64,000 nucleotides of DNA from an uncultured Oscillospiraceae bacterium. Lineage in GTDB: Bacteria; Bacillota; Clostridia; Oscillospirales; Oscillospiraceae. Where the stretch lies: assembly GCA_905233385.1 (NCBI GenBank), contig CAJOEH010000001.1, forward strand, positions 1-64,000, written 5' to 3'. Shown here piece after piece: positions 23,658 through 33,654 of the stretch (within the stretch, counting starts at the first letter, position 1; each line of letters starts with the position of its first letter). A program made the translations under genes and the position numbers. A model generated the notes under the pieces. It saw only the letters and a program-made list of their open reading frames with translations, was not told where the DNA came from and ran no database searches.

Positions 23658-24614
23658 TTAATTGTTTCCGGACTCTTCCGTGGCGAGAGACAGGCCCATC
23701 ATCGCCAGCTTGTTCTGCACTTCGTCCAGGGACTTCTTGCCCATGTTGCGCACCTTCATCATCTCTTCCGGCGTTCTGGAGATCAGATCGCGGACGGTGT
23801 TGATGTTCGCGCGCTTCAGGCAGTTGAAGCTGCGGACGGACAGATCGAGCTCTTCGATGGTCAGCTTCAGGGCTGCGGGCTCCGCCGTTTCCTTGTTCTC
23901 GCGCACGAGCGTCTGGCCGGCCGCCGTCTCGGACAGCTCGGTGAACAGCGTCAGGTGCTCGGTGAGGATCTTCGCCGCGATGGACACGGCGTCCTTCGCA
24001 GTGGTGGTGGAGTCGGTCCAGACCTCAAGCGTCAGCTTATCGAAGTCGGTCATGTTGCCGACACGTGTGTTTTCCACCGTGTAGTTGACCTTATAGACCG
24101 GCGAATACAGGGAATCGACGGGGATCACGCCGATGGGGGTCTGCGGGGTCTTGTTGCGCTCCGCAGGCACGTAGCCGCGGCCGCGGCTCATCGTGATCTC
24201 CATATTGAGCGTGGCGTCAGGACCGAGGGAGCAGATGTGCAGATCCTTGTTGATGATCTCCACCTCGTCGTCGGTCTTGATGTCGCCGGCGGTCACTTCG
24301 CACTCGCCGGCCGCGTCAATATAGACGGTCTTTTCGCCGTCGCAGTTCATCTTGGAGATGATCCTCTTGATGTTCAGGACGATCTCGGTGACGTCTTCCT
24401 TGACGCCGGGGATCGTGGAGAACTCGTGCTGGATGCCGGCGATCTTGATGGAGGTCGCGGCGGTACCGGGCAGCGAGGAAAGAAGGATCCTTCTCAGAGA
24501 ATTCCCCAGGGTGGTGCCGTAGCCTCTTTCCAGAGGCTCTACGATAAATACGCCATGGGACGGATCTTCGGGAGAGTCAATACACTCAATACGCGGCTTG
24601 TCAATTTCTACCAT
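23658..24614 (-). CDS. rpoA: DNA-directed RNA polymerase alpha subunit
   Basis: This 318-residue protein has the assembly domain ([28 protein letters not shown]), the dimerisation insert, and a C-terminal domain with the helix-hairpin-helix [16 protein letters not shown] that contacts UP elements and activators. Length is usual. Downstream of rpsD. Confidence 0.97.
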   Translation of the reverse strand: MVEIDKPRIECIDSPEDPSHGVFIVEPLERGYGTTLGNSLRRILLSSLPGTAATSIKIAGIQHEFSTIPGVKEDVTEIVLNIKRIISKMNCDGEKTVYIDAAGECEVTAGDIKTDDEVEIINKDLHICSLGPDATLNMEITMSRGRGYVPAERNKTPQTPIGVIPVDSLYSPVYKVNYTVENTRVGNMTDFDKLTLEVWTDSTTTAKDAVSIAAKILTEHLTLFTELSETAAGQTLVRENKETAEPAALKLTIEELDLSVRSFNCLKRANINTVRDLISRTPEEMMKVRNMGKKSLDEVQNKLAMMGLSLATEESGNN

Positions 24615-24694
24615 TAATCAGATACCCTCCTTATGAAATTGCAAAACACTTGTTCTGCGGTGGTCTTCAGCTTACCAGAAAACGAGGGTGAAGC

Positions 24695-25291
24695 TTACTT
24701 GGAGTACAACTCGACGATGAGGTGTTCTGCGATCTCGAAGTCGATATCGTCTCTTGCAGGCAGGGCAAGAACTTTACCCGTCAGGGTGTTCTTGTCGCGG
24801 TCAAGCCACTTCGGAGCGGCGACGAAAGCGTCGTCTTCCTTGAGCTTCTTGAAACGATTGTTGGAGCTGCTCTTCTCGCAGACGGCGATCACGTCACCGG
24901 TCTTCACGAGGTAAGACGGGATGTTGACGCGCTTGCCGTTGACGGTGTAGTGGCCGTGGTTGACCAGCTGACGCGCCTCGCGGCGGGTCGCGGCAAAGCC
25001 GAGGCGGTAGACGACGTTATCCAGACGGCGCTCGATCAGGCTGAGCAGGACTTCGCCGGTGTTGCCTTCTGCACGGGCAGCTTTTTCATAGTACATACGG
25101 AACTGCTTTTCAAGAATACCGTAAACGAATTTGACCTTCTGCTTCTCAGTCAGCTGCATTGCGTATTCGGACTTCTTCGTTCTTCTCTGACCGCCGGGGT
25201 TCTTGTTGGAAGTCTTGGAATAACCCATAACGGCAGGAGAAACGCCGAGCGTACGGCAGCGCTTAAGAACGGGTTGCGTATTTTTCGCCAT
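24695..25291 (-). CDS. rpsD: 30S ribosomal protein S4
   Basis: This 198-residue protein has the S4 RNA-binding domain (RLDNVVYRLGFAATRREARQLVNHGHYTVNGKRV). It lacks the N-terminal zinc Cys cluster of some S4 forms, since only one Cys is near the N-terminus. S4 nucleates 30S assembly. Eighty nt of plain spacer separate it from rpoA. Confidence 0.97.
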   Translation of the reverse strand: MAKNTQPVLKRCRTLGVSPAVMGYSKTSNKNPGGQRRTKKSEYAMQLTEKQKVKFVYGILEKQFRMYYEKAARAEGNTGEVLLSLIERRLDNVVYRLGFAATRREARQLVNHGHYTVNGKRVNIPSYLVKTGDVIAVCEKSSSNNRFKKLKEDDAFVAAPKWLDRDKNTLTGKVLALPARDDIDFEIAEHLIVELYSK

Positions 25292-25314
25292 TCTAACTTT
25301 TCCTCCTTAACGAA

Positions 25315-25716
25315 TTAGACGCGGCGTCTCTTCGGGGGACGGCAGCCATTGTGAGCAATGGGGGTGACGTCCTTGATGGAGACGACTTCCAGACCGGCGG
25401 ACTGCAGGGCGCGGATCGCTGCTTCACGGCCTTGGCCGGGGCCCTTGACGTAGACTTCGACGGTCTTCAGACCGCAGGAGTCGATCGCAGCCTTCGCAGC
25501 AGTCTCTGCGCACATCTGTGCAGCATACGGGGTGGACTTACGGGAACCGCGGAAGCCGAGGCCGCCGGAAGACGCCCAGGAAAGAGCGTTGCCCTGCAGG
25601 TCGGTGACGGTTACCATGGTGTTGTTAAAGGAAGCGCGGATATGAACGGCGCCCTTTTCTACGTTCTTGCGCTCACGACGGCGCTTGACGACTTTCTTCG
25701 CATTCGCTTTTGCCAT
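25315..25716 (-). CDS. rpsK: 30S ribosomal protein S11
   Basis: This 133-residue protein shows the S11 hallmarks: [41 protein letters not shown] and the end [18 protein letters not shown]. It is part of the 30S platform. Confidence 0.97.
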   Translation of the reverse strand: MAKANAKKVVKRRRERKNVEKGAVHIRASFNNTMVTVTDLQGNALSWASSGGLGFRGSRKSTPYAAQMCAETAAKAAIDSCGLKTVEVYVKGPGQGREAAIRALQSAGLEVVSIKDVTPIAHNGCRPPKRRRV

Positions 25717-25731
25717 TACATATCCCTCCCC

Positions 25732-26100
25732 TTACTTCTTCTTGTTCGCGATGGTCTTCTTCGGGCCCTTGCGGGTGCGTGCGTTGGTCTTGGTGCGCTG
25801 TCCGCGAACGGGCAGGCCGCGACGGTGACGCAGACCGCGATAGCAGCCGATTTCAGTCAAACGCTTAATGTTCAGAGCGACTTCACGGCGGAGGTCGCCT
25901 TCAATGGTGTAGTTCTTGTCGATGACATCACGCAGCGCGGCTTCCTGATCTTCCGTCAGGTCCTTGACGCGGGTGTCGGGATCAACGCCGGCCATCTCGA
26001 GGATGTCCTTGGCGCTCTTTCTGCCGATGCCGAAGATATAAGTGAGTCCGATCTCAATTCTCTTCTCGCGGGGCAGGTCAATACCAGCAATACGTGCCAT
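25732..26100 (-). CDS. rpsM: 30S ribosomal protein S13
   Basis: This 122-residue protein opens [26 protein letters not shown] and has the [25 protein letters not shown] tail that contacts P-site tRNA. Sixteen nt upstream of rpsK. Confidence 0.98.
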   Translation of the reverse strand: MARIAGIDLPREKRIEIGLTYIFGIGRKSAKDILEMAGVDPDTRVKDLTEDQEAALRDVIDKNYTIEGDLRREVALNIKRLTEIGCYRGLRHRRGLPVRGQRTKTNARTRKGPKKTIANKKK

Positions 26101-26119
26101 TTACTTCAAGCACCTCCTA

Positions 26120-26233
26120 TTAGCCTTGTCTCTGCTTATGCTTGGGATTTTCGCAAATTACCATGACGCGGCCCTTGCGCTTAATGATCTTGCATTTCTC
26201 ACACATGGGCTTCACGGACGGTCTAACCTTCAT
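26120..26233 (-). CDS. rpmJ: 50S ribosomal protein L36 (zinc form)
   Basis: Only 37 residues: [21 protein letters not shown], then [16 protein letters not shown]. The zinc ligands are Cys11, Cys14, Cys27 and His32, so this is the C+ form. It lies between infA and rpsM in the usual order. ATG 26231-26233 and a TAA at 26120-26122 delimit it. Confidence 0.95.
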   Translation of the reverse strand: MKVRPSVKPMCEKCKIIKRKGRVMVICENPKHKQRQG

Positions 26234-26270
26234 ACTGTTTAACCTCCATATGAGAACAATGTCTCTTGAA

Positions 26271-26489
26271 TTACTTGCTTCTCCACGTGATCCGGCCCTG
26301 GGTCAGATCATAGGGAGACATCTGAACAGTTACCTTGTCACCGGGCAAGATCTTGATATAGTTCATTCTGAGCTTGCCGGAAATGTGCGCCAGAATCACG
26401 TGTTCTCCGCCGATTTTGACTTTGAACATCGCGTTCGGCAATGCATCGGTTACGATGCCCTCAAGTTCGATTACGTCGTCCTTTGCCAA
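26271..26489 (-). CDS. infA: Translation initiation factor IF-1
   Basis: This 72-residue OB-fold protein begins [24 protein letters not shown] and ends with [15 protein letters not shown]. It binds the 30S A site during initiation. It follows the KOW-protein gene by 6 nt. Confidence 0.98.
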   Translation of the reverse strand: MAKDDVIELEGIVTDALPNAMFKVKIGGEHVILAHISGKLRMNYIKILPGDKVTVQMSPYDLTQGRITWRSK

Positions 26490-26495
26490 GTTTTT

Positions 26496-26783
26496 TCAAC
26501 CCTCCTTGGTTAAAACGCTGATTTCCCGGCGAATGATCGCCAGTTCCCTTCGTAATTCGCTGTTGAGTAGCGGCTCACCGGAACGGATCTTCTCGGTGAG
26601 CGACGAATTTTCCCGAGGGAGTTTGCGGACGTGTTTGATTTTTTTGCGTTTGGGCTTTTCCACCGTTCTTTCCTTGCCGTTCGCGAGGGAAACGTACACA
26701 CCGTCTGTGTCGATCACATAGAACAGCATTCCCTTGTCGTGACCGGCGACGGAAAGAACGACATCCGATCTGGAAATATCCAT
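26496..26783 (-). CDS. KOW-domain RNA-binding protein of the clostridial spc operon
   Basis: This 95-residue protein opens MDISRSDVVLSVAGHDKGMLFYVI, a KOW motif like those of L14e/L27e-type ribosomal proteins, followed by a Lys/Arg-rich linker (KPKRKKIKHVRKLP) and a helical tail. Homologues in this exact map-infA interval are recurrent in Clostridia. A ribosome-linked role is inferred from position. ATG 26781-26783, eight nt after GAGGGG, is preferred over TTG 26789. Confidence 0.8.
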   Translation of the reverse strand: MDISRSDVVLSVAGHDKGMLFYVIDTDGVYVSLANGKERTVEKPKRKKIKHVRKLPRENSSLTEKIRSGEPLLNSELRRELAIIRREISVLTKEG

Positions 26784-26785
26784 TG

Positions 26786-27541
26786 TCAAAGCCCCTCGGT
26801 GACGGTGAGAATTTCCGGCTCGCCGTCGGTGATGAGGACAGTATTTTCGTAGTGTGCCGAGAGCTTGCCGTCCGCGGTGACCGTCGTCCAGCCGTCCTTC
26901 AAAACCCGCACCTCGTAGGTGCCGACGTTGACCATCGGCTCGATCGCAATCGTCATTCCGCGGACCAGTCTCGGTCCTCTTCCGGGCTGCCCGTAGTTCG
27001 GGACCTCCGGCTCCTCGTGCAGATGCTCGCCCACACCGTGACCGATGAAGGCACGCACCACGGAGAACCCGTTGGCTTCGGCATGGGTCTGCACAGCATG
27101 ACCGATGTCGGAAATACGGTAACCCTGGCGTGCGAATTTCACGCCCTCGAAAAAGCTCTGCCTCGTGACATCAATGAGCTTTTGTGCCTCCGGAGAGATC
27201 TCTCCACAGGCGAAGGTTGCGGCGCAGTCCCCGTGGAATCCGCCCCAGCGGGCGCCGACGTCGATGGAGACGATGTCGCCCTCTTTCAGCACCCTGCCGT
27301 CCGGAATCCCGTGAATGACGGTATTGTTCACGGAAATGCAGACGCTGGCGGGATAGCCGGAATAGTTGAGGAAGGAAGGGGTCGCGCCTTGCGACACGAT
27401 ATAATCGTGGACCGCTTTGTCAATCTCCCTGGTTGTTACGCCGGGTCTTACCATCTCCCCTGCCAAGGCACGGGCTGCCGCGGTAATTTTACAGGCGCGG
27501 CGCATCACGGAGATTTCGCGTTCGTTTTTGATGGGGATCAT
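26786..27541 (-). CDS. map: Methionine aminopeptidase, type I
   Basis: This 251-residue metallo-enzyme removes initiator Met. Metal ligands are visible: Asp in VSIDVGARWGGFHGDCAATF, His in AFIGHGVGEHLHEEP, Glu in IAIEPMVN and Glu in YENTVLITDGEPEILT. It has no N-terminal SH3-binding extension. Three nt separate it from adk. Confidence 0.97.
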   Translation of the reverse strand: MIPIKNEREISVMRRACKITAAARALAGEMVRPGVTTREIDKAVHDYIVSQGATPSFLNYSGYPASVCISVNNTVIHGIPDGRVLKEGDIVSIDVGARWGGFHGDCAATFACGEISPEAQKLIDVTRQSFFEGVKFARQGYRISDIGHAVQTHAEANGFSVVRAFIGHGVGEHLHEEPEVPNYGQPGRGPRLVRGMTIAIEPMVNVGTYEVRVLKDGWTTVTADGKLSAHYENTVLITDGEPEILTVTEGL

Positions 27542-27544
27542 TCG

Positions 27545-28177
27545 TTAATCACCCAAAGCCGCCAGGATATCACGAGTTGCATCCTCGATGGGCTGATTTC
27601 CCTCGACAAGCCGCAGCTTTCCGAGCTTTTCATAGAAGCCCTTGAGTGCTTCGGTCTCGCTGTGATAGACTGCAAGGCGATGACGCACCGTTTCCGGCTT
27701 GTCGTCCTTGCGGATCACCAGCTCGCCGCCGCACGCGTTGCAGATGCCCTCCGTTTTGGGCGGGTTGGCCGTGACGTGATAGCTTGCGCCGCAGACACTG
27801 CACACGCGGCGTCCGGTCATGCGCGCTTCGATCACTTCATCGGCGATCTCGATAGAGACGACACGGTCGATCTCGACGCCTTGCTCCAGCAGAGCCTGCG
27901 CCTGCGGGATCGTGCGCGGCATTCCGTCAAGAATGTAGCCGTTTGCACAATCCGGCTGCGCGAGCCGCTCCCGGACGATGCCGATGATGACATCGTCGGG
28001 AACGAGCATGCCCTGATCCATGAAGCTCTTGGCTTTCAGACCGGTTTCCGTACCGTTTTTGATTGCTTCCCGAAGGATATTCCCGGTGGAAATGGTCGGG
28101 ATGTTCAGCTTCGCGGCGATGATCTCCGCCTGCGTGCCTTTTCCCGCGCCGGGGGCTCCTAAAAGAATCAGTCTCAT
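27545..28177 (-). CDS. adk: Adenylate kinase (zinc-LID form)
   Basis: This 210-residue enzyme interconverts ATP + AMP and 2 ADP. P-loop GAPGAGKGTQAE at residues 7-18, AMP site DGMPRT near residue 84, and a LID with four cysteines (CSVC...CNAC) that bind structural zinc, as in Gram-positive Adk. It sits between secY and map, the common Firmicute order. Confidence 0.97.
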   Translation of the reverse strand: MRLILLGAPGAGKGTQAEIIAAKLNIPTISTGNILREAIKNGTETGLKAKSFMDQGMLVPDDVIIGIVRERLAQPDCANGYILDGMPRTIPQAQALLEQGVEIDRVVSIEIADEVIEARMTGRRVCSVCGASYHVTANPPKTEGICNACGGELVIRKDDKPETVRHRLAVYHSETEALKGFYEKLGKLRLVEGNQPIEDATRDILAALGD

Positions 28178-28191
28178 AGTTCGGCCTCCGC

Positions 28192-29490
28192 TTACTTCTC
28201 GAGGAAGCCGGAATAGTTGCGCATCATCATCTGCGCCTCGATGGCAGCGACGGTTTCAAGCGCAACGGACACGATAATGATGACAGACGTGCCGCCGAAG
28301 GAGAATCTGGTGTCTCCCATGACCGCGCCGAGGATGATCGGAATGACCGCAACGATACCAAGATAGATCGCGCCGAAGAGGGTGACCTTGTTGATGACCT
28401 TGTGGATGAAATCCGACGTCGGGCGTCCCGGACGGAAGCCGGGGATGAAGCCGCCGTTCTTTTTGAGGTTGTTGGCGACCTCGACGGGGTTGTACTGCAC
28501 CGTAGCGTAGAAATAGCTGAAGCCGATGATGAGCAGCAGATAGATGATCACGTAGATCACGCTGGTGCTGCTGAACACGTTGTCATACCACCAGCCGCTC
28601 TTCACGCCTGCGAAAGCGCAGATCGTAGCGGGCAGCGAAGCGATCGACTGCGCGAAGATGATCGGCAGAACGCCGGACATATTGACCTTGATCGGCAGGT
28701 GCGTGTTCTGACCGCCGTAGACCTTGCGTCCGACGACCCGCTTGGCGTACTGCACAGGGATCCTGCGCTCCGCCTGCGAGACGAAGATGATGAAGACGAT
28801 GATCGCCAGCATCGCGACGATGAGCGCGAGCACCCAGTACCACTGCTCCCAGAGCATGTTGATCATCGGCATGATGATGCCGCCGGGGATACGGGCGATG
28901 ATGTTCGCGAACAGGATCATGGAGATACCGTTGCCGATACCGTGCTGGGTGATCTGGTCGCCCAACCACATAACCAGCGTCGAGCCGGTCATGAAGGAGA
29001 GGATGATCACGATCGGAGCCAGGAGGCCCATGCCTTCGGTGTTCATCAGCAGGGCGCCGCCGTACTGATCGTTGTAGTTGACCAGCATGATATAGTAGGC
29101 AAAGCCCATCAGGAGGCCGAGGCCCACAGTCGTCAGCTGGGTGATCTTGTTGATCTTCTTCTTGCCTTCCTCGCCGCCTTCCTTGCTCAGACGTTCCAGA
29201 GCAGGGATCGCGATGGTGAGGAGCTGGATGATGATGGATGCGTTGATATACGGCTGGATGCTCAGGGCGAAGATGGTCGCCATGGAGAACGCGTTGCCGG
29301 ACATCATGTTGAACAGGCCGAAGATAGTGCCGCTCAACTGCTCGTCAAACATCTTGGACATGGTCTCGACGTTGACGAACGGGACGGGGATGACGTTACC
29401 GATACGGTAAAGCAGAACGATCAGGAGCGTGAAGAGGATCTTCTTGCGAAGGTCCGCGATCTTCCACGCGTTGCGAAGTGTCGTAAGCAC
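28192..29490 (-). CDS. secY: Protein translocase subunit SecY
   Basis: This 432-residue channel protein has ten transmembrane helices. LRKKILFTLLIVLLYRIGNVIPVPFV is the usual start, FALSIQPYINASIIIQLL is the conserved plug-adjacent stretch, and PVQYAKRVVGRKVYGGQNTHLPIKVN is the ribosome-binding cytoplasmic loop. It directly abuts rplO with no gap. Confidence 0.97.
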   Translation of the reverse strand: MLTTLRNAWKIADLRKKILFTLLIVLLYRIGNVIPVPFVNVETMSKMFDEQLSGTIFGLFNMMSGNAFSMATIFALSIQPYINASIIIQLLTIAIPALERLSKEGGEEGKKKINKITQLTTVGLGLLMGFAYYIMLVNYNDQYGGALLMNTEGMGLLAPIVIILSFMTGSTLVMWLGDQITQHGIGNGISMILFANIIARIPGGIIMPMINMLWEQWYWVLALIVAMLAIIVFIIFVSQAERRIPVQYAKRVVGRKVYGGQNTHLPIKVNMSGVLPIIFAQSIASLPATICAFAGVKSGWWYDNVFSSTSVIYVIIYLLLIIGFSYFYATVQYNPVEVANNLKKNGGFIPGFRPGRPTSDFIHKVINKVTLFGAIYLGIVAVIPIILGAVMGDTRFSFGGTSVIIIVSVALETVAAIEAQMMMRNYSGFLEK

Positions 29491-29931
29491 TTACACCACC
29501 TCAGCCTTTCCGCCTGCCTCCTCGATCTTTGCCTTGGCAGACTCGGAGAACGCCGCCGCCTTGACGGTCAGCTTCTTCGTGAGGGTGCCGTTGGAGAGGA
29601 CCTTCAGACCGTACTTGCAGTCACGGATAATGCCCTTCTCTTCCAGAGCAGCCGCGTCAACAACCGCGCCGTCCTCAAAGGCCTCGAAGGCGCCGAGATT
29701 GACCTCGGTGAGGGGCTTTGCGAAGATGTTGTTGAAGCCGCGCTTCGGAACACGGCGAGCCAGAGGCATCTGGCCGCCTTCAAAGCCGACACGGATCTTG
29801 CCGCCGGAGCGGGCTTTCTGACCCTTGTGACCGCGACCCGCGGTCTTGCCGTTGCCGGTGCCGCAGCCGCGGCCCTTGCGCTTTGCTACCTGGGTAGAAC
29901 CCAGAATGGGAGCAAGTTCATGTAATTCCAT
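29491..29931 (-). CDS. rplO: 50S ribosomal protein L15
   Basis: This 146-residue protein begins MELHELAPILGSTQVAKRKGRGCGTGNGKTAGRGHKGQKARSG in family style (N-terminal Gly/Lys/Arg-rich extension) and continues with GGQMPLARRVPKRGF. It is immediately upstream of secY. Confidence 0.97.
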   Translation of the reverse strand: MELHELAPILGSTQVAKRKGRGCGTGNGKTAGRGHKGQKARSGGKIRVGFEGGQMPLARRVPKRGFNNIFAKPLTEVNLGAFEAFEDGAVVDAAALEEKGIIRDCKYGLKVLSNGTLTKKLTVKAAAFSESAKAKIEEAGGKAEVV

Positions 29932-29944
29932 TCTTGTCTCCTCC

Positions 29945-30127
29945 TTATTCTACTTCGGTGACCTCGAGCAGATAGCCGATCTTGGCGATCTTGCCGCGAG
30001 TCTGTTCATTGTCGGGCTGGATGGTTTCCTGGCCGATCTTGCGAAGGCCGAGGGATTCCGCCGTGGCAATGTGCTTCTGGATACGACCGTTCACGCTCTT
30101 GACGAGCTTGATCTTTAACTGTGCCAT
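29945..30127 (-). CDS. rpmD: 50S ribosomal protein L30
   Basis: This 60-residue protein begins [22 protein letters not shown] and has LGLRKIGQ, the L30 pattern. Between rpsE and rplO. Confidence 0.96.
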   Translation of the reverse strand: MAQLKIKLVKSVNGRIQKHIATAESLGLRKIGQETIQPDNEQTRGKIAKIGYLLEVTEVE

Positions 30128-30140
30128 GTTCGTATCCTCC

Positions 30141-30653
30141 TTATCCGATGATTTCTTCCACGCTCTTGCCGCGGATGCGGGCGACCTCGGACGGGCCGCG
30201 CAGGCTCAGCAGGCCCTGCATCGTCGCCTTGACGACGTTCTGCGGGTTATTGGAGCGCAGGCACTTGGTACGAATGTTGCTGATGCCGACCGCTTCCATG
30301 ACAGCACGCACCGCGCCGCCGGCGATAACGCCGGTACCGACGGAGGCGGGCTTCATCAGGACGGAGCCTGCACCGTAAATGCCGATGACCTCATGGGGGA
30401 TCGTGGTGCCGGAGAGGACGACCTTATGCAGGTTCTTCTTCGCGTTTGCGATGCCCTTGAGGATGGCTTCGGAAACTTCCGCCGCCTTGCCGAGGCCGTA
30501 GCCCACGGTGCCGTTGCCGTCGCCGACGACGACCAGCGCGGAGAACTTCATGACGCGGCCGCCCTTGACCGTCTTGCTGACACGGTTCAGGTAAACGACG
30601 CGTTCGATCATTTCAGGAGCGTTGTCCTTTTCAGGAGCTCTGTTATAAGCCAT
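30141..30653 (-). CDS. rpsE: 30S ribosomal protein S5
   Basis: This 170-residue protein has the double-stranded RNA-binding N-domain ([37 protein letters not shown]) and a C-domain with [13 protein letters not shown] and [11 protein letters not shown]. It contributes to decoding fidelity and the mRNA entry channel. Confidence 0.97.
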   Translation of the reverse strand: MAYNRAPEKDNAPEMIERVVYLNRVSKTVKGGRVMKFSALVVVGDGNGTVGYGLGKAAEVSEAILKGIANAKKNLHKVVLSGTTIPHEVIGIYGAGSVLMKPASVGTGVIAGGAVRAVMEAVGISNIRTKCLRSNNPQNVVKATMQGLLSLRGPSEVARIRGKSVEEIIG

Positions 30654-30669
30654 TCTTCAGTTCCTCCTC

Positions 30670-31029
30670 TTAGAATTTGAGTCCGCCTTCGCGGGCGCCG
30701 TCAGCCAGGGCAGCGATACGGCCGTGATAGACATAACCGCCGCGGTCGAAAACGACCTCTTCGATGTCCTTGGCCTTTGCGCGCTCGGCGATCAGCTGGC
30801 CAACCTTCTTGGCAGCTTCGCAGTTGCCGGTTGCGCCTTCGAACTCTTTCTCCACGGTAGAAGCGGAAACCAGAGTGACTCCGTTGACATCATCAATGAT
30901 CTGAGCATAGATGTTGGCGTTGCTTCTGAAAACATTCAGGCGGGGTCTGCACGGTGTGCCGGAGATCTTACCGCGAACGCGAACGTGGCGCTTCAGGCGC
31001 ATTGCTTTCTTATCGGTTTTCTTAATCAT
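30670..31029 (-). CDS. rplR: 50S ribosomal protein L18
   Basis: This 119-residue 5S rRNA-binding protein shows [37 protein letters not shown] and the end [28 protein letters not shown]. Between rplF and rpsE. Confidence 0.97.
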   Translation of the reverse strand: MIKKTDKKAMRLKRHVRVRGKISGTPCRPRLNVFRSNANIYAQIIDDVNGVTLVSASTVEKEFEGATGNCEAAKKVGQLIAERAKAKDIEEVVFDRGGYVYHGRIAALADGAREGGLKF

Positions 31030-31045
31030 TTACGCACACCTCCTA

Positions 31046-31591
31046 TTACTTCTTGCCGCCGGCTTTGCCCTCTTTGAGGTGCAAAACTTCGGTGGAATAC
31101 TTGATGCCCTTGCCCTTATAGGGTTCCGGCGGCCGCTTGCCTCTGACGTTGGCAGCGAACTGACCGACCTTCTGCTTGTCGATGCCGCTGATAACGATCT
31201 TGTTGGGAGCGGGGACCTCGATCGTGATGCCGTCGGTCTCTTCCATCGCAACGGGATGAGAGTAGCCGACGTTCAGGATGAGCTTCTTGTCTTCTTTCGC
31301 CGCACGGTAGCCGACGCCGTTGACCTCGAGCTCCTTGGTGAAGCCCTTGTCTACGCCGACGACCATGTTGTGCAGCAGGGTGCGGGTCAAGCCATGCAGG
31401 CTCTTGTGCTCATGCTCTTCGTCAGGGCGGGAAACAGTGAGGACTGCGCCGTCCTGCTTGATGATCATATCATGATGGAATGTGCGGGTCAACGTACCCT
31501 TCGGGCCCTTGACGGTAACGACGTTGCCGTCTTCGATGGTCACTTCAACGCCCGCCGGTACAGTGATAGGCATTTTGCCGATTCTGGACAT
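31046..31591 (-). CDS. rplF: 50S ribosomal protein L6
   Basis: This 181-residue protein begins [19 protein letters not shown] and has the terminal signature [12 protein letters not shown]. It sits near the factor-binding site of the 50S subunit. Confidence 0.97.
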   Translation of the reverse strand: MSRIGKMPITVPAGVEVTIEDGNVVTVKGPKGTLTRTFHHDMIIKQDGAVLTVSRPDEEHEHKSLHGLTRTLLHNMVVGVDKGFTKELEVNGVGYRAAKEDKKLILNVGYSHPVAMEETDGITIEVPAPNKIVISGIDKQKVGQFAANVRGKRPPEPYKGKGIKYSTEVLHLKEGKAGGKK

Positions 31592-31603
31592 AGTGTTACC
31601 TCC

Positions 31604-32002
31604 TTACCAGACGAACGCAAGGACTTCGCCGCCGACATGCGCTGCGCGGGCAGCCTTGTCGGTCATAACGCCCTTGGATGTGGAAATGATGGCAATACCC
31701 AGGCCGCGCAGGACCTTCGGCAGCTCGTCGGCGCCGGCGTAGACACGCAGGCCGGGCTTGGAGACGCGGCGAAGACCGGAGATGACCTTTTCTTTATTGC
31801 CGAGATACTTCAGGGTGATGTGGATCATGCCCTGCTTGCCGTCCTCCTCGACGTCATAAGCGGCGATGTAGCCTTCGTCGAGCAGGATCTTCGCGATGTC
31901 CTTCTTCAGGTTGGAAGCGGGGACATCAACGGTGTCGTGCTTCGCAGAGTTCGCGTTGCGGATTCTGGTGAGCATGTCTGCTACGGGATCGGTGATTTGC
32001 AT
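31604..32002 (-). CDS. rpsH: 30S ribosomal protein S8
   Basis: This 132-residue protein begins [33 protein letters not shown] and ends with the S8 core [27 protein letters not shown]8 is a known translational repressor of spc operons in Enterobacteria. Here an unusually long, hairpin-rich spacer precedes it. Confidence 0.97.
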   Translation of the reverse strand: MQITDPVADMLTRIRNANSAKHDTVDVPASNLKKDIAKILLDEGYIAAYDVEEDGKQGMIHITLKYLGNKEKVISGLRRVSKPGLRVYAGADELPKVLRGLGIAIISTSKGVMTDKAARAAHVGGEVLAFVW

Positions 32003-32188
32003 GTGATGTTACCTCCTTTAGAAGTTACGGGCTGTACCCGTTAAGACGCCAGAGTATCAGGAGAATGTGAGCCGCAAATCCGGCTCCATCTTCCCCTGAC
32101 TTCTGATGCCTGTTTTACATTTCGATCACACTAACGTGTGCTTTGCTCGTTCCGGGCGGCGGAGCCGCCCATCAGAGCTCGTTGTTTT
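32003..32188 (-). promoter_or_regulatory. Structured 186-nt spacer between rpsN and rpsH
   Basis: All other gaps in this part of the operon are about 5-20 nt. On the minus strand the spacer offers hairpins GGGCGGC/GCCGCCC, CACACGTTAGTGTG, GAGCCG/GCGGCTC and ACGGG/CCCGT, then AAAGGAGG before rpsH. There is no T-run, so termination is unlikely. Autoregulation or RNA processing is inferred. Confidence 0.5.
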
Positions 32189-32374
32189 TTACCAGCTTGC
32201 CTTCTTCACGCCGGGGATCTCGCCCTTGTACGCGAGGTTGCGGAAGCAGATACGGCATACGCCGAAGTCGCGCAGGTAAGCGTGGGGTCTGCCGCAGATC
32301 TTGCAGCGGTTGTAGCGGCGGGTGGAGAACTTGTTTCCAGCCTGCTGCTTCAGGATCATAGCTTTCTTTGCCAT
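32189..32374 (-). CDS. rpsN: 30S ribosomal protein S14, zinc type (type Z)
   Basis: This 61-residue protein carries the two zinc CxxC pairs, RCKICGR and VCRICFR, of the short S14 form, and ends [11 protein letters not shown]. Between rplE and rpsH. Confidence 0.97.
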   Translation of the reverse strand: MAKKAMILKQQAGNKFSTRRYNRCKICGRPHAYLRDFGVCRICFRNLAYKGEIPGVKKASW

Positions 32375-32392
32375 TTCGTTCTTCCTCCCAAA

Positions 32393-32932
32393 TTAAGCGT
32401 GGAACGGGGCGCCGACCAGGGTCAGCAGTTCCTTGGCTTCTTCGTCGGTATTCGCGGTGGTGCAGATGCAGATGTCCATGCCGCGGATCTTGTCGACCTT
32501 ATCGTACTCGATTTCCGGGAAGATGAGCTGTTCCTTCAGGCCGAGGGCGTAGTTGCCGCGGCCGTCGAAGGCGTTGGGGTTGATGCCGCGGAAGTCGCGG
32601 ACACGGGGCAGCGCCACGTTGAACAGACGGTCGATGAATTCCCACATCTTCGCGCCGCGCAGCGTGACCTTCACGCCGACGGTCTCGCCCTCACGAACTT
32701 TGAAGTTCGCGACGGACTTGCGCGCCTTGGTGGTAATGGGCTTCTGGCCGGTGATGGTGGCGATGTCCTTGCAGATCGCTTCGATTTCCTTCGCGTTGTT
32801 CTTGCTCTCGCCGCAGCCGACGTTTACAATGACCTTCGCGATCTGGGGGATCTGCATGACGCTCTTGTACTGGAACTTCTTCATCAGAGCAGGAGCGATT
32901 TCTTCTTTGTACTTCACTTGCAGTCTTGCCAT
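32393..32932 (-). CDS. rplE: 50S ribosomal protein L5
   Basis: This 179-residue 5S rRNA-binding protein has [29 protein letters not shown] at the start and [20 protein letters not shown] in the middle. I used ATG 32930-32932, preceded by AGGAGGAACGAG; the frame remains open into rplX but that part is not family sequence. Confidence 0.97.
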   Translation of the reverse strand: MARLQVKYKEEIAPALMKKFQYKSVMQIPQIAKVIVNVGCGESKNNAKEIEAICKDIATITGQKPITTKARKSVANFKVREGETVGVKVTLRGAKMWEFIDRLFNVALPRVRDFRGINPNAFDGRGNYALGLKEQLIFPEIEYDKVDKIRGMDICICTTANTDEEAKELLTLVGAPFHA

Positions 32933-32949
32933 TTTCTCGTTCCTCCTCC

Positions 32950-33255
32950 TTAGATTTCCTTGCCGCACTTCTTGCAGACGCGGACCTTCTTGTCGCCGTC
33001 GACGTTGAAGCCGACGCGGACGCCCTTCTTGCAGTTGGAGCAGTAGAGCTGGACCTTGTCCACACGAATGGGAATCTCACGCTTGATGATGCCGCCGGTC
33101 TCGTTCTGCTTGCGTGCCTTCACGTGGCAGGTCGCAATGTTGACGCCTTCGACGACGACTTTGCCTTCGCTGGGCATGGCGGTGAGGACCTTGCCCTTCT
33201 TGCCCTTGGACTTGCCGGACAAGACGATAACGGTATCGTTTTTCTTAATGTTCAT
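32950..33255 (-). CDS. rplX: 50S ribosomal protein L24 (with zinc ribbon)
   Basis: This 101-residue protein has the KOW motif ([20 protein letters not shown]) and a C-terminal YCSNC...VCKKCGKEI ribbon with four Cys, the zinc form of L24. It is an early assembly protein. Confidence 0.96.
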   Translation of the reverse strand: MNIKKNDTVIVLSGKSKGKKGKVLTAMPSEGKVVVEGVNIATCHVKARKQNETGGIIKREIPIRVDKVQLYCSNCKKGVRVGFNVDGDKKVRVCKKCGKEI

Positions 33256-33270
33256 TCTTTGCTCCCCCTA

Positions 33271-33639
33271 TTAAATGACTTCCGGCGCCAGGGAGAGGAT
33301 CTTCATGTATTCCTTGTCACGAAGCTCTCTTGCGACCGGCCCAAAAATACGGGTACCGCAGGGATTCTTGTCCTCTTTGATCAGGACTGCGGCATTCTCA
33401 TCGAAACGAACATAGGTGCCGTCGGTGCGGCGGACGCCCTTTGCGGTACGGACGATGACAGCGCGAACGACTTCGCCCTTCTTCACCGTGCCGCCGGGAG
33501 CTGCCTTGCGGACGGAAGCGACGATCACGTCGCCGATATTGCCGAACTTGCGTCTGGAGCCGCCGAGAATGCGGATGCACTTGATCTCCTTCGCGCCGGT
33601 GTTGTCAGCAACTTTCAGATAAGATTCTTCTTGGATCAT
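33271..33639 (-). CDS. rplN: 50S ribosomal protein L14
   Basis: This 122-residue protein begins [32 protein letters not shown] and ends [24 protein letters not shown], the complete L14 pattern. Confidence 0.98.
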   Translation of the reverse strand: MIQEESYLKVADNTGAKEIKCIRILGGSRRKFGNIGDVIVASVRKAAPGGTVKKGEVVRAVIVRTAKGVRRTDGTYVRFDENAAVLIKEDKNPCGTRIFGPVARELRDKEYMKILSLAPEVI

Positions 33640-33654
33640 TAGTTGTCGACCTCC

